DNA of 64,000 bases. Origin: Bosea sp. 685. Its GTDB lineage: Bacteria; Pseudomonadota; Alphaproteobacteria; Rhizobiales; Beijerinckiaceae. The DNA is taken from NCBI RefSeq assembly GCF_031884435.1, contig NZ_CP134779.1:1054001-1118000 (forward strand), in the 5' to 3' direction. The notes under the pieces are model-generated. The model saw nothing but the letters and a program-made list of their open reading frames with translations. It ran no database searches and was not told the origin of the DNA. Position numbers and translations under genes: made by a program. This document shows positions 14,936-23,059 of the stretch, piece after piece; position 1 is the first letter of the stretch; each line of letters starts with the position of its first letter.

Positions 14936-15585
14936 CGCGCGGCCTTTCGGGCGGCGTGGGCCGCGATGGCGGCATTGGCCTGCGTCACCAGCGCGCGAAT
15001 GTCGCAGGCTTCGTCGAAGGCCCAGGCGCCGAGCGCGACGAACTCCGCTCCGGTCTCGACCAGGGCTGCAACCGATTCGGCGTCCGGCGCATAGGCGACG
15101 CAGGGCGTCTCGAAGATCTCGGCCCACCAGGAGGCGCGCTCGATCACCGCGGCCAAGGGCGGCAACGAACCGTCCGGACGCGGCTCGCCGAACATCACAT
15201 AGTCGACGCCGGCCTCGCCGATATCCATGGCGTCGTGGCGTGCCCGCAAGGAGCCTGCGCCGATGATGCGCTCGTTCTTCAGGCTGGAGCGCGCCTCGGC
15301 GACGGCTTCCGGCCCGTTGGTGATGTGGACGCCATCGGCGCCGCCGCGCGTGGCGACAAGGGCCGGGGCCTCGACGATGAGCGCGACATTGGCCGACTGG
15401 ACGGGGCCGACGAGGCGTTTGACGCGCTCGATCTTGCTGCGTTCGTCGCCCTCGGAGAGGCGCAGCAGCACGGCCGCGACGTCGCCGCCGGCGAAGGCCT
15501 GCATCAGGCGGAAGGCCAGCGCTTCGGCGTCCGCGACAAGCGGAGTGACGAGCATCAGGCGGGTGGGTGTGGGTGCGTTGGTCAT
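14932..15585 (-). CDS. Thiamine-phosphate synthase-like TIM-barrel protein (divergent)
   Basis: The 217-residue product (MTNAPTPTRLMLVTPLVADA) has the ThiE/TenI order of elements: GADGVHI near residue 95, RIIGAGSLRARHDAMDIGEAGVDYVMFGEP near 117-145, and a C-terminal GAEFVALGAWAF. The usual HxGQxD diphosphate/Mg motif is replaced by HITNGPEA, and the TxTK stretch after the GFG position is absent, so catalysis is doubtful. It overlaps benE and the Sel1 gene by four bases each, a coupled operon. It may be a TenI-like paralogue or a synthase with relaxed motifs. Confidence 0.75.
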   Translation of the reverse strand: MTNAPTPTRLMLVTPLVADAEALAFRLMQAFAGGDVAAVLLRLSEGDERSKIERVKRLVGPVQSANVALIVEAPALVATRGGADGVHITNGPEAVAEARSSLKNERIIGAGSLRARHDAMDIGEAGVDYVMFGEPRPDGSLPPLAAVIERASWWAEIFETPCVAYAPDAESVAALVETGAEFVALGAWAFDEACDIRALVTQANAAIAAHAARKAAR

Positions 15586-16736
15586 GATCGTGCGCGCAAA
15601 CGGCCCATGAGTGCGTCCAATGTCAAGACGCCAAGCCCGATGACGAGACTCCAGAAGGCCGAACCGACGCCAAACAGCGAGAGGCTCGAGGCCGCGACAG
15701 CGAAGGTGAGGACGGCGGCGAAGCGCTCCTTGTCGGAGGACATGGCCTGTCCAAGCGCGCCTGTGAGCGAGCCGACGAGCCCCAGCCCCGCGACGGTCAC
15801 GATCAGCGCCTTGGGCATGGCGATGATGAGGGCGAGCAGCAGGCCGGCGCAGGCGGCGATGCCGAGATAGGCCAAGCCGTAGACGATGCCGGCCTTCCAG
15901 CGCTGGGCGGGGTCGGGATGAGTGTCGGGGCCGGTGCAGATCGAGGCGCTGATCGCCGCCAGATTGACCACATGGGCGCCGAACGGGGCGGTGAGGAAGG
16001 AAGCCAGGCCGGTGACGAAAAGGCTTGCCGTCGTCGGCGGCTGGTAGCCCGCCGCGCGCAGGACGGCGAAGCCGGGCAGGTTCTGGGCCGCCATGGTGAC
16101 GAGATAGAGCGGGACGCCGACGCCGAGCATGGCTGCGATATCGAAGCGCGGTGTGACGAATTCGAGGCCGCTTAGCGACAATGGGCCGGCAGGCCAGCTC
16201 GCGAGCCCGCCGGCAAAGCTCAGGACGAGTCCGGCGCCCAAGGCCGCGATGACGCCGAGAAACGGGTTGAACAGCCTGACGACGAGAAAGATCGCCAGCA
16301 GCGGCAGGACGAGCGCCGGGCTCAGCCGCATCTCGTCGAAGACCGCGACGACGAAGCGGAAGATCACACCTGCGAGCATGGCGGCGGCGATAGGCATCGG
16401 AATACGCTCGATCAGCGCGCCGAGCGGCCGGAACGCCGCGGTCAGCATCATCAATAGCGCCGCCAGCAGGAAGGCGCCGACGGCGGCTGCGAGGTCGAGC
16501 CCGCTCGTTGCCGCGATCAGCGCCGCGCCCGGCGTCGACCAGGCGCAGATGATCGGCATGCGATGCCGCCAGGACAGCCAGATGCTGGCGAGGCCCATGG
16601 CGATGGCGAGGCCGGCAACCCAGGACACGGCCTGCGCCGGCGTCGCGGCCACGGCCTGGGCCGCCGCGAGCACCACGGCGACGGCCGCCGCGAAACCGAC
16701 GAAGGCCGCGACCAGCGCGGAGAAGACGATCGACAT
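15582..16736 (-). CDS. benE: BenE-family benzoate/proton symporter
   Basis: A very hydrophobic 384-residue protein with about 11-12 membrane helices. The family motifs include WLSWRHRMPIICAWSTPGAALIA near residue 53, FGAHVVNLAAISASICTGPDTHPD near 250, and GLVGSLTGAL late in the protein. BenE proteins import benzoate with protons. No benzoate dioxygenase genes are near, so the substrate may differ. The ATG at 16736 gives the short N-terminus usual in the family; a TTG at 16793 is the alternative. First gene of a three-gene overlapping operon with the thiE-like and Sel1 genes. Confidence 0.82.
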   Translation of the reverse strand: MSIVFSALVAAFVGFAAAVAVVLAAAQAVAATPAQAVSWVAGLAIAMGLASIWLSWRHRMPIICAWSTPGAALIAATSGLDLAAAVGAFLLAALLMMLTAAFRPLGALIERIPMPIAAAMLAGVIFRFVVAVFDEMRLSPALVLPLLAIFLVVRLFNPFLGVIAALGAGLVLSFAGGLASWPAGPLSLSGLEFVTPRFDIAAMLGVGVPLYLVTMAAQNLPGFAVLRAAGYQPPTTASLFVTGLASFLTAPFGAHVVNLAAISASICTGPDTHPDPAQRWKAGIVYGLAYLGIAACAGLLLALIIAMPKALIVTVAGLGLVGSLTGALGQAMSSDKERFAAVLTFAVAASSLSLFGVGSAFWSLVIGLGVLTLDALMGRLRARS

Positions 16737-16877
16737 GGGCGCTCTTGCGGCATTGCGCGAAAGGGCGACGACGCGCCCGGGCGTTCCCTTCAATCAGAAA
16801 AGCCGGAGCGTCGGAAGCCTCGCAGCATGCTGCGGCCATGAAGTGCGCGCGGGCTGGAGCCCTTCTGGCGCGAAGCT

Positions 16878-17116
16878 CCTCAGAGGCTGGCCTGAAATGA
16901 ACCCAAAGATTTCGATGGCTCTGCCTTGATCTCCTACGCGCCGTCATTCCGGACGCAGCGAAGCGGAGATCCGGAATCCATCGTAGAGTTCCGGAGCCCT
17001 CCGATGGATTCCGGATCTGCGCCGCTGTGCGGCTTGTCCGGAATGACGGAGCGGATGATGGCGAGCGATCGGAGGCCCTTGATATCGCGCGATTCATTTC
17101 AGGTCAGCCCCTCAGG
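16878..17116. repeat. Nested intergenic inverted repeats (239 bp)
   Basis: The roughly 410-bp gap between benE and the dimeric-barrel gene holds no gene but three nested inverted repeats. The outer pair runs 16878-16903 to 17091-17116, with TGAAATGAA and TTCATTTCA at the inner edges. The middle pair CCGTCATTCCGGAC (16941) pairs with GTCCGGAATGACGG (17036). The inner perfect 17-bp pair AGATCCGGAATCCATCG (16967) pairs with CGATGGATTCCGGATCT (17002). Confidence 0.75.
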
Positions 17117-17146
17117 ATGAGGGCCGATTTACATTCCTGCTGACGC

Positions 17147-17467
17147 TCAAGCGTCCTGGCTCATGACCAGATGGTACACGCGGCCCTTGAACAGCGGCAT
17201 GATCGTGCCGAGCTGCTGCCGCACCTCCTGCCGGATCTCGCTCGCCAGCGCCTGGTGCATCGCCTCCAGGCTGTCGAAATGGAGATCGAAGACGACATAG
17301 ACCGGCGGCGCGCCGGCTTCCTGCTCGGCGGCCCAGCGCAGCTTGACGTCGCGGATGCCGGGATAGCGTCGGATAGCCGGCAGCACGGTTTCGCGCATCT
17401 GACGGTCGAAATGGACACGATCGGCTTCAGGCACCTCGCCCTCGAGAACGGCTGAGCGGATAATCAT
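17147..17467 (-). CDS. Small dimeric alpha/beta-barrel protein (EthD/NIPSNAP-like)
   Basis: The 106-residue protein (MIIRSAVLEGEVPEADRVHF) has the strand-helix pattern of dimeric alpha/beta-barrel proteins: a first strand, a long helix (DRQMRETVLPAIRRYPGI), KLRWAAEQ, then VYVVFDLHFDSLEAMHQALAS. Members are monooxygenases, EthD-type degradation accessories or lactone isomerases. Its start overlaps the GntR stop by four bases, so it is co-translated with the regulator and likely belongs to the divergent catabolic cluster. The substrate is unknown. Confidence 0.7.
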   Translation of the reverse strand: MIIRSAVLEGEVPEADRVHFDRQMRETVLPAIRRYPGIRDVKLRWAAEQEAGAPPVYVVFDLHFDSLEAMHQALASEIRQEVRQQLGTIMPLFKGRVYHLVMSQDA

Positions 17468-18195
17468 CGGGATGTCTCCTCGGAGGTGTCCAGGCCGATC
17501 TGCAACAGGCGCACGACGCTGGTCTGGGTGGCGTGGAGATGGGCGTCGAGCAGGGCGCAGGCGCGCTCCGCCTCGCGCGCCAGCACGGCTTCCATGATGG
17601 CGGCGTGCTCGCTGTTGACGTCGCGGACCTCGGCCGGCGCTTCCCGATGATGCAGCAGGCGGATCTTGCGATAGCGCTCGGAATGGTCGGCGAGCGTGCC
17701 CCAGAAGCGCAGCAGCCAGTCCGAGCCGCAGGCGGCGACCAGGGCGGCATGGAAGCGCCGGTGACGGCCCTCCCACAAGGTCGCCGCCTCGCGGTCGTCC
17801 TGCGAGGCGGGCAAAGGGGTGCGCGAGAGCATGTGCATGGCCGCGACGATCTCGGCCTCCCAGGCGGCGTCGCCGAGCGCGATCGCCTTGGTCAGGCAGA
17901 GCCGCTCGATCTCGCGGCGGGTCGCCATCAGGTCGGTGAAGGCGCCAAGCGAGGTCTCGGTAACGCGCGAGCCGCGATGCGTCTCGGCCGCGACGAGCCC
18001 CTCGGTCGAGAGCCGCATCAGAGCTTCGCGGATCGGCGTCAGGCCGAGTTGGAAGCGGTCCTGCAGGTCGTTGGCGCGCAGGCGCTCGCCCGGCATCAGG
18101 TCGCCATGCAGGATTTCGCCGCGCAGGCGCTGATAGGCTCGCTCGGCTTGAGAGCGACTTTCCGTCAGGGTGTCCATCGCCACCGCACATTTCAT
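17464..18195 (-). CDS. GntR-family regulator, FCD (FadR) subfamily
   Basis: The 243-residue product has an N-terminal winged helix (AYQRLRGEILHGDLMPGERL ... LGLTPIREALMRLSTEGLV) and an all-helical FCD domain from about residue 90. The FCD domain shows metal-ligand candidates RREIERL, RRFHAAL and the late SEHAAIMEAVLARE. FCD regulators usually sense organic acids and repress divergent catabolic operons. It is divergent from the FAH-SDR-TRAP genes, its likely targets. The start at 18195 has GAG eight bases upstream; an ATG at 18177 is possible. Confidence 0.88.
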   Translation of the reverse strand: MKCAVAMDTLTESRSQAERAYQRLRGEILHGDLMPGERLRANDLQDRFQLGLTPIREALMRLSTEGLVAAETHRGSRVTETSLGAFTDLMATRREIERLCLTKAIALGDAAWEAEIVAAMHMLSRTPLPASQDDREAATLWEGRHRRFHAALVAACGSDWLLRFWGTLADHSERYRKIRLLHHREAPAEVRDVNSEHAAIMEAVLAREAERACALLDAHLHATQTSVVRLLQIGLDTSEETSR

Positions 18196-18264
18196 GTTGA
18201 CTCGCAGATTTTATAAAATCATCCTGATCTCATAGCAAGACGGCTTTGAGTGGAGATGACGGCG

Positions 18265-19173
18265 ATGGCGCATGCCGGGTGGGCTCTGACGACGGTCGAG
18301 GTGGCGAGTGGGCCCGTTGCCTGCCTCGATGTGGAGGGCAAGCTCTATGCTCTGGAGCCGTCGCTGGCGCGGGTCGGGTTTCCCGGCCAGATCAGCATCA
18401 TCGGCCTGTTCGCGGACTGGGGGCGTGCCGAAGGGGCTCTTGCGATAGCGGCCGCCGAGGTCGATCCGGCCGATCTGGTCACGGCCTCGCGCCGTCTCGC
18501 GCCGCTGCTCTACCCTGGCAAGATCCTTTGCGCCGGCGCGAATTATTTCGACCACCTCGCCGAGATGGGTATGCCCGGCGCCAAGAAGGAGGAGCAGCGG
18601 CTGTTCTTCTTCATGAAGCCGCCGCGCAACGCCGTCGTCGGCGAGGGGGCGACCGTGCGCATGCCGATCGGTACCGAGAAATTCGACTGGGAGATCGAGC
18701 TCGCCGCCGTGATCGGCAAGACGGCGCGCAATGTCTCCGTCGAAACCGCGCTGTCGCATGTGGCGGGCTATACGGTCGCGATCGACTTCTCCGCCCGCGA
18801 CCACAACCGCGCGCCGGAAACTTTCTACAAGCTCGACTGGGTGGCGGGTAAGGCCAATGACACCTGCTGCCCGCTCGGCCCGCGCTTCGTGCCGGCCTCG
18901 GCGATCGCCGATCCGCAGAATCTTAGCTTGAAGCTCGCGGTCAATGGCGAGGTGAAGCAGGATGGCCGCTCCAGCGACATGATCTTCTCGCTTGCCGAGC
19001 AGATCGCGACCGCGTCGCGGATCATGACGCTCGACCCCGGCGATGTGATCCTGACCGGGACGCCCGCCGGTGTCGGCGTGCCCAAGGGCACCTTCCTCTC
19101 TGTCGGCGACACGGTCGATGCCGAGATCGAGGGCATCGGCAAGCTCAGCGTTATCATCCAGGCGGCGGCCTGA
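18265..19173 (+). CDS. Fumarylacetoacetate hydrolase family protein
   Basis: The 302-residue product has the FAH C-terminal domain: KILCAGANYFDHLAEMG near residue 90, metal ligands in DWEIELAAVIGK near residue 150, FSARDHNR near 180, and the terminal ILTGTPAGVGVPKG. The family cleaves or hydrates acylpyruvates and 2-oxo acids (for example 2-keto-4-pentenoate hydratase, acylpyruvate hydrolase). The ATG at 18265 has GGAG nine bases upstream; ATG 18256 and GTG 18250 are alternatives with poor spacing. The SDR gene starts one base after its stop, and a TRAP transporter follows. Confidence 0.85.
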   Translation: MAHAGWALTTVEVASGPVACLDVEGKLYALEPSLARVGFPGQISIIGLFADWGRAEGALAIAAAEVDPADLVTASRRLAPLLYPGKILCAGANYFDHLAEMGMPGAKKEEQRLFFFMKPPRNAVVGEGATVRMPIGTEKFDWEIELAAVIGKTARNVSVETALSHVAGYTVAIDFSARDHNRAPETFYKLDWVAGKANDTCCPLGPRFVPASAIADPQNLSLKLAVNGEVKQDGRSSDMIFSLAEQIATASRIMTLDPGDVILTGTPAGVGVPKGTFLSVGDTVDAEIEGIGKLSVIIQAAA

Positions 19174-19174
19174 G

Positions 19175-19900
19175 ATGGCGGCCGCGCCCGTCGCATTCGT
19201 GACAGGCGGCGCGTCCGGCATCGGGCGCGCGACGGTCTTGCGGCTGATCACCGATGGCTTCCACGTCGTCGCGGCCGATCGCGATGCGGAGAAACTGGCG
19301 GAGTTGGGCGCGCAGGACCAGAGCGGACGCCTCGAAACCTGCGTGCTCGATGTCTGCGACCGGCCGGCGGTGGCGGAGGCGATTGCGAAGCCTGCTTCGC
19401 TCGATGCTCTGATCTGTGTTGCCGGAGCCTATCAGCCGCGCGCCTTCGATGAGATCAGCGATGCCGATTTCCGCATGATGCTGGATGTGAACCTGCTCGG
19501 CGTCTTCATCGCCGCGCAGGAGGCCGCACGGCGGATGCAGGCTGGGGCGCGCATCGTGACGGTGTCGTCGCGGGCCGCCATCGGCGGTACGAACTTCGCC
19601 CATTACGTCGCCTCGAAAGCCGGCGTGATCGGCCTGACCCGCGCCATGGCGATGGAGCTGCGGCCGCGCCAGATCGCGGTGAACTCGGTCGCGCCGGGCT
19701 TCACCGATACGCCGATGACGCGGGCTATGCCGGCCGACCAATATGCCAAGGCCCAGGCGCTGGAGCCGAGCGGGCAGGCGGCCGCTCCTGACGACATCGC
19801 CGGCGCGATCGCCTTCCTGGCCTCGCCGGCGACGAAATTCATCACCGGTCAGACCTTGTTCGTGGATGGAGGCAAGTCCCTGGGCGGTCTGGGCCTGTGA
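19175..19900 (+). CDS. Short-chain dehydrogenase/reductase
   Basis: The 241-residue classical SDR has the cofactor motif TGGASGIGRA at residues about 10-19, an NAG-equivalent CVAGAY, catalytic Ser in VTVSSRAAIGG, and YVASKAG (Tyr-x-x-x-Lys). The family PG motif SVAPGFTDTPM and the usual terminal FVDGGKSLGGLGL follow. An acidic ADRD after the second strand suggests NAD preference. The start is one base after the FAH stop, so they are co-transcribed. It probably oxidises a hydroxy acid imported by the TRAP system. Confidence 0.9.
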   Translation: MAAAPVAFVTGGASGIGRATVLRLITDGFHVVAADRDAEKLAELGAQDQSGRLETCVLDVCDRPAVAEAIAKPASLDALICVAGAYQPRAFDEISDADFRMMLDVNLLGVFIAAQEAARRMQAGARIVTVSSRAAIGGTNFAHYVASKAGVIGLTRAMAMELRPRQIAVNSVAPGFTDTPMTRAMPADQYAKAQALEPSGQAAAPDDIAGAIAFLASPATKFITGQTLFVDGGKSLGGLGL

Positions 19901-19943
19901 ACGAGACGTCCTGATCACAACGCATAATGAGGGGAAAACAGCG

Positions 19944-20933
19944 ATGACGACGCGGCGTGGGATCATGAAAGGCGCACTGGCCGGTGCGCTCATCGGCTAT
20001 GCGGGACGGGGCGCGGCGCAGGCGCCCGTGCAGATCCGCATCTCGACTGCGGCGCCGCCGAGCGATTTCCTGGCCAAGGCCCTGGAGGCACTGAAGGCCG
20101 AGATCGACGGCAGTTCGGCCGGGCTGAACGTCAGCGTCCACACCGCATCGACCCTGTTCAAGCAAGGCACCGAGGTGCAGGCGCTGCAGCGCGGCAACCT
20201 CGAAATGAGCACGATGACCACCTTCGAGGTGGCCCAGCAAATACCCGAGCTCGGCTTCTTCAACCGTGGCTATCTGTTCAAGGACCATGCCCATCTGCGC
20301 CGCGTCTTCGATGGGCCGATGGGCGAGGAGTACCGCAAGGTCGTGTCCGAAAAGATGGGCATCGAGATCCTCGCGACGCATTATCTCGGTACGCGGCAGG
20401 TTTCCCTGCGCACGAAACGCAATGTGAAGGGGCCGGCCGATCTCGCTGGGACCAAGCTGCGCATGCCGGCGGGGCCGGAATGGCTGCTGCTTGGCCGGAC
20501 GCTGGGGGTGAGCCCGCTGCCGCTGGGCATGCCCGAGGTCTATCTCGCGCTCAAGACCGGTACGGTCGACGGCCAGGAGAACCCGCTCTCGATCTTCAAC
20601 GCCGCAAAACTCTACGAGGTGAGCGAGCAGGTCGTGCTGACCTCGCATATGCTGCAGCCCGTGTTCTTCGCCATCGCCAAGCCGGTCTGGGCCAAGCTCT
20701 CGCCGGCTCAGCAGGCGGCCCTGCAGGCCGCGGCGCGCAAGGCCGCCAAGGCGGGCGATGATGGCCGCCTCGCCGACGAGGCCAGCATCATCGATGCGCT
20801 CAAGGGCCGGGGCCTGAGCGTGGATGCGATCGATCTCGCTCTGTTCCGCGAGGGGGCCGACAAGGCCTATTCCGGGGCCGATGCGACCAAGGCCTGGGAC
20901 ATGGCCTGGCTCAAGCGCGTCACCGAGGCCTGA
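19944..20933 (+). CDS. TRAP transporter substrate-binding protein
   Basis: The 329-residue DctP-family protein has an N-terminal export signal with a twin-arginine-like MTTRRGIMKGALAGALIGY. It then shows the binding-protein core: GNLEMSTMTTFEV near residue 90, the conserved arginine in LAGTKLRMPAG (about 175), and TGTVDGQENPLSIF (about 210-222). It binds an organic-acid substrate in the periplasm for the two membrane subunits that follow. GAGGGGAA before the ATG at 19944 is a good ribosome site. Confidence 0.9.
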   Translation: MTTRRGIMKGALAGALIGYAGRGAAQAPVQIRISTAAPPSDFLAKALEALKAEIDGSSAGLNVSVHTASTLFKQGTEVQALQRGNLEMSTMTTFEVAQQIPELGFFNRGYLFKDHAHLRRVFDGPMGEEYRKVVSEKMGIEILATHYLGTRQVSLRTKRNVKGPADLAGTKLRMPAGPEWLLLGRTLGVSPLPLGMPEVYLALKTGTVDGQENPLSIFNAAKLYEVSEQVVLTSHMLQPVFFAIAKPVWAKLSPAQQAALQAAARKAAKAGDDGRLADEASIIDALKGRGLSVDAIDLALFREGADKAYSGADATKAWDMAWLKRVTEA

Positions 20934-20939
20934 GGCGCC

Positions 20940-21458
20940 ATGCAGACGGGCGAGGGCGTGGAGACGCAAGGTGAGAGCGCAGCAGGCTGGGGCGCGCGGC
21001 TGCGCCGCTTCGCAACCGCCGTCCCGGCGCTGATGTTTGCGCTCGTCTTCCTGATCTTCAACTACAAGATCATCACCCGCTATCTCGAACATGACGAGGC
21101 GGCCTGGGCCGATGAGGTTTCGGTGATCCTGTTCATCTGGATCATCTTCTGGGCCAACGCCTTCGTCGTGCGCGACAAGGAGCAGATCACCTTCGATCTG
21201 GTCTATCGTCCGCTGCCGGACCGCTGGAAGCGCGTCATGGCACTGGCGCGGCTCGTCTTCGTCGGCGGCATCTTCGCCTGGGCGCTGCCGGGATCGCTCG
21301 ATTACATCGTCTTCCTCTGGCGCGAGCGCACGCCGGTGCTGAACCTGCGGCTCGACCTGATCTATTCCTGCTTCGGCCTCTTCCTCATCGCCGTGGTGGC
21401 GCGCTCGGCTTGGCAGATCGTCAAGCTGCTCGGGCCGCGCTGGCGCGCGCATATCTGA
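20940..21458 (+). CDS. TRAP transporter small permease (DctQ)
   Basis: The 172-residue protein has four membrane helices (about residues 28-45, 62-80, 100-120, 138-158). The DctQ pattern ITRYLEHDEAAWADEVSVILFIWIIFW is followed by DLVYRPLP. It starts six bases after the binding-protein gene and ends 16 bases before the large permease, a standard TRAP operon order. It pairs with DctM in the inner membrane. Confidence 0.92.
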   Translation: MQTGEGVETQGESAAGWGARLRRFATAVPALMFALVFLIFNYKIITRYLEHDEAAWADEVSVILFIWIIFWANAFVVRDKEQITFDLVYRPLPDRWKRVMALARLVFVGGIFAWALPGSLDYIVFLWRERTPVLNLRLDLIYSCFGLFLIAVVARSAWQIVKLLGPRWRAHI

Positions 21459-21474
21459 CGGGAGACGGGGACGC

Positions 21475-22773
21475 ATGTCCGACGGGTTGTGGGTTTTGAT
21501 GGGCGTCTTCACGGCCGCCGCCGTGCTAGGCGCGCCGCTTGGCCTGTCCATGCTGGCGGCGGGCTTCGCCTATATGATCTCGACGCATCAGGATGTCGGG
21601 CTCGTCGTCGACCAGACGATGAACGGGCTCTACAATTCCTATCTGCTGATCGCGGTGCCGCTGTTCATCTTCGTCGCCAATGTGATGAATGCGAGCGGGG
21701 TGATCGAGCGGTTGCTGCGCTTCGGCTCGGCCATGGTCGGCCATCTGCCGGGCGGGCTCGCGCAGGTGAATGTCGTCTCCAACCTGATCTTCTCCGGCAT
21801 GAGCGGCTCAGCCGTCGCCGACGCCTCGGGACCGGGCCTGATCGTGGCGCGGATGATGGCCAAAAACGGCCGCTATCCGCGCGGCTTCGCGGCGGCGACT
21901 TCGGTCGTCTCGGCGACGCTGGGGCCGCTGATGCCGACCTCGATCCCGATGATCTTCTATGCGCTGATCGCCAATGCCTCGGTCGGCGCGATGTTCCTGG
22001 GCGGCCTCGTGCCGGCCGGGATGATGGCCCTGGCGCTGATGGGTGTGATCGCGATCATCTCGCGCCGCCGCAATTTTCCGCGCGAGGAGAAGGTGTCCTG
22101 GGGTGCGATGCCGGCCGTCTTCGGCCGGGCATTGGCACCGCTCGCACTGCCCGGCATCCTGCTCGGGTTGATCTATTCCGGCGTTACCACGCCGACGGAG
22201 GCTGCCGCGATCGCGGCGAGCTATGCGCTGATCCTGGCTTTCGTCGTCTATCGCACACTGAAGCCAGCGCAATTGCTGGTCGTGATGGGCGATACGGTGA
22301 AGGCGACCGCGATGATCGCGCTGATCATGGCCGGCGCCTTCGTCTTCAACTATGCGGTCGCCAATGAGGGCGTGCCGAAGCTGATCCAGTCGACCCTGCT
22401 TGCCTGGAACCTCTCGGCGACGCAGTTCCTGCTGATCGTCGACCTGCTGATGCTGCTGCTCGCGATCGTGCTCGACGAGGTCACGATCCTGCTCGTCATC
22501 GTGCCGTTGATCGTGCCGGTGGCGCAGGGCTTAGGCATCGATCTCGTGCATTTCGGCATCGTCGTGGTGCTCAACATTATGGTCGGGCTGACGCTGCCGC
22601 CACATGGCCTGCTGCTCTTCGTCATGGCAGGGCTCACCGGCACGCCGCTCTCGGAGATCTTCCGGGAGGTGCCACCCTTCATCGTCGCGATGCTGGCGAT
22701 CGTGCTCGCGGTGACGTTCTTTCCCGAGATCGCGCTGTGGCTGCCCAGGATGGCGGGGCTGATCAAGTCGTAG
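21475..22773 (+). CDS. TRAP transporter large permease (DctM)
   Basis: The 432-residue DctM-family protein has about 12-13 membrane segments. Recognisable family stretches are VPLFIFVANVMNASGVIERLL, IFSGMSGSAVADASGPG, ATSVVSATLGPLMPTSIPM and TTPTEAAAIAASYA. It uses the sodium gradient to import the substrate delivered by the binding protein. Last gene of the FAH-SDR-TRAP operon; palindromic repeats follow its stop. Confidence 0.93.
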   Translation: MSDGLWVLMGVFTAAAVLGAPLGLSMLAAGFAYMISTHQDVGLVVDQTMNGLYNSYLLIAVPLFIFVANVMNASGVIERLLRFGSAMVGHLPGGLAQVNVVSNLIFSGMSGSAVADASGPGLIVARMMAKNGRYPRGFAAATSVVSATLGPLMPTSIPMIFYALIANASVGAMFLGGLVPAGMMALALMGVIAIISRRRNFPREEKVSWGAMPAVFGRALAPLALPGILLGLIYSGVTTPTEAAAIAASYALILAFVVYRTLKPAQLLVVMGDTVKATAMIALIMAGAFVFNYAVANEGVPKLIQSTLLAWNLSATQFLLIVDLLMLLLAIVLDEVTILLVIVPLIVPVAQGLGIDLVHFGIVVVLNIMVGLTLPPHGLLLFVMAGLTGTPLSEIFREVPPFIVAMLAIVLAVTFFPEIALWLPRMAGLIKS

Positions 22774-22812
22774 GGGATCGGACGGCTTGCTATCGTCTTA
22801 CTCGGAAACACG

Positions 22813-22960
22813 CCGTCGTCCCGGACAAGCGGCGAAGCTGCGCTGATCCGGGACCCGTGCCTGAACTTATCCGGTGAGGTTCAGGCATGGGTCCCGGGTC
22901 TCCCGGAGCCTGCCATCGGGCCGGCTAAACGCCGGACCCGGTAGGTCGCCCGGGACAACC
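22813..22960. repeat. REP-like palindrome cluster
   Basis: The gap after the TRAP operon holds a 19-bp hairpin (22848-22866 with 22879-22897, one mismatch, around TTATCCGGTGAG). An outer pair GTCGTCCCGGAC at the left and CGCCCGGGACAAC at the right encloses it. No gene is visible. It probably terminates the TRAP transcript. Confidence 0.6.
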
Positions 22961-22997
22961 GCGCATTCCTCGGGAAGGGCAGCTTCTGCCGTTATGA

Positions 22998-23032
22998 AAA
23001 GGGCGTGGCGACCACCAGTCGCCACGCCCTTT
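22998..23032 (-). terminator. Terminator of the glycolytic operon
   Basis: AAAGGGCGTGGCGAC and GTCGCCACGCCCTTT form a perfect 15-bp stem with loop CACCA, followed on the minus strand by a short T run. It lies 28 bases beyond the fba stop. Confidence 0.85.
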
Positions 23033-23059
23033 CGATTTCAAGTCAATGCGCGTGAAAGC

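Noticed and set aside
14932..17097. A 721-residue minus-strand reading frame covering thiE and part of benE
   Set aside because: Only its last 217 residues (thiE-like) are protein-like. The rest is Arg/Ala-rich antisense-frame sequence over benE and the palindromic gap.
16740..17146. TPP riboswitch upstream of the benE-thiE-like operon
   Set aside because: I looked for the CUGAGA and downstream AUGCCAGCG-type thi-box blocks on the minus strand and found none, only nested palindromes.
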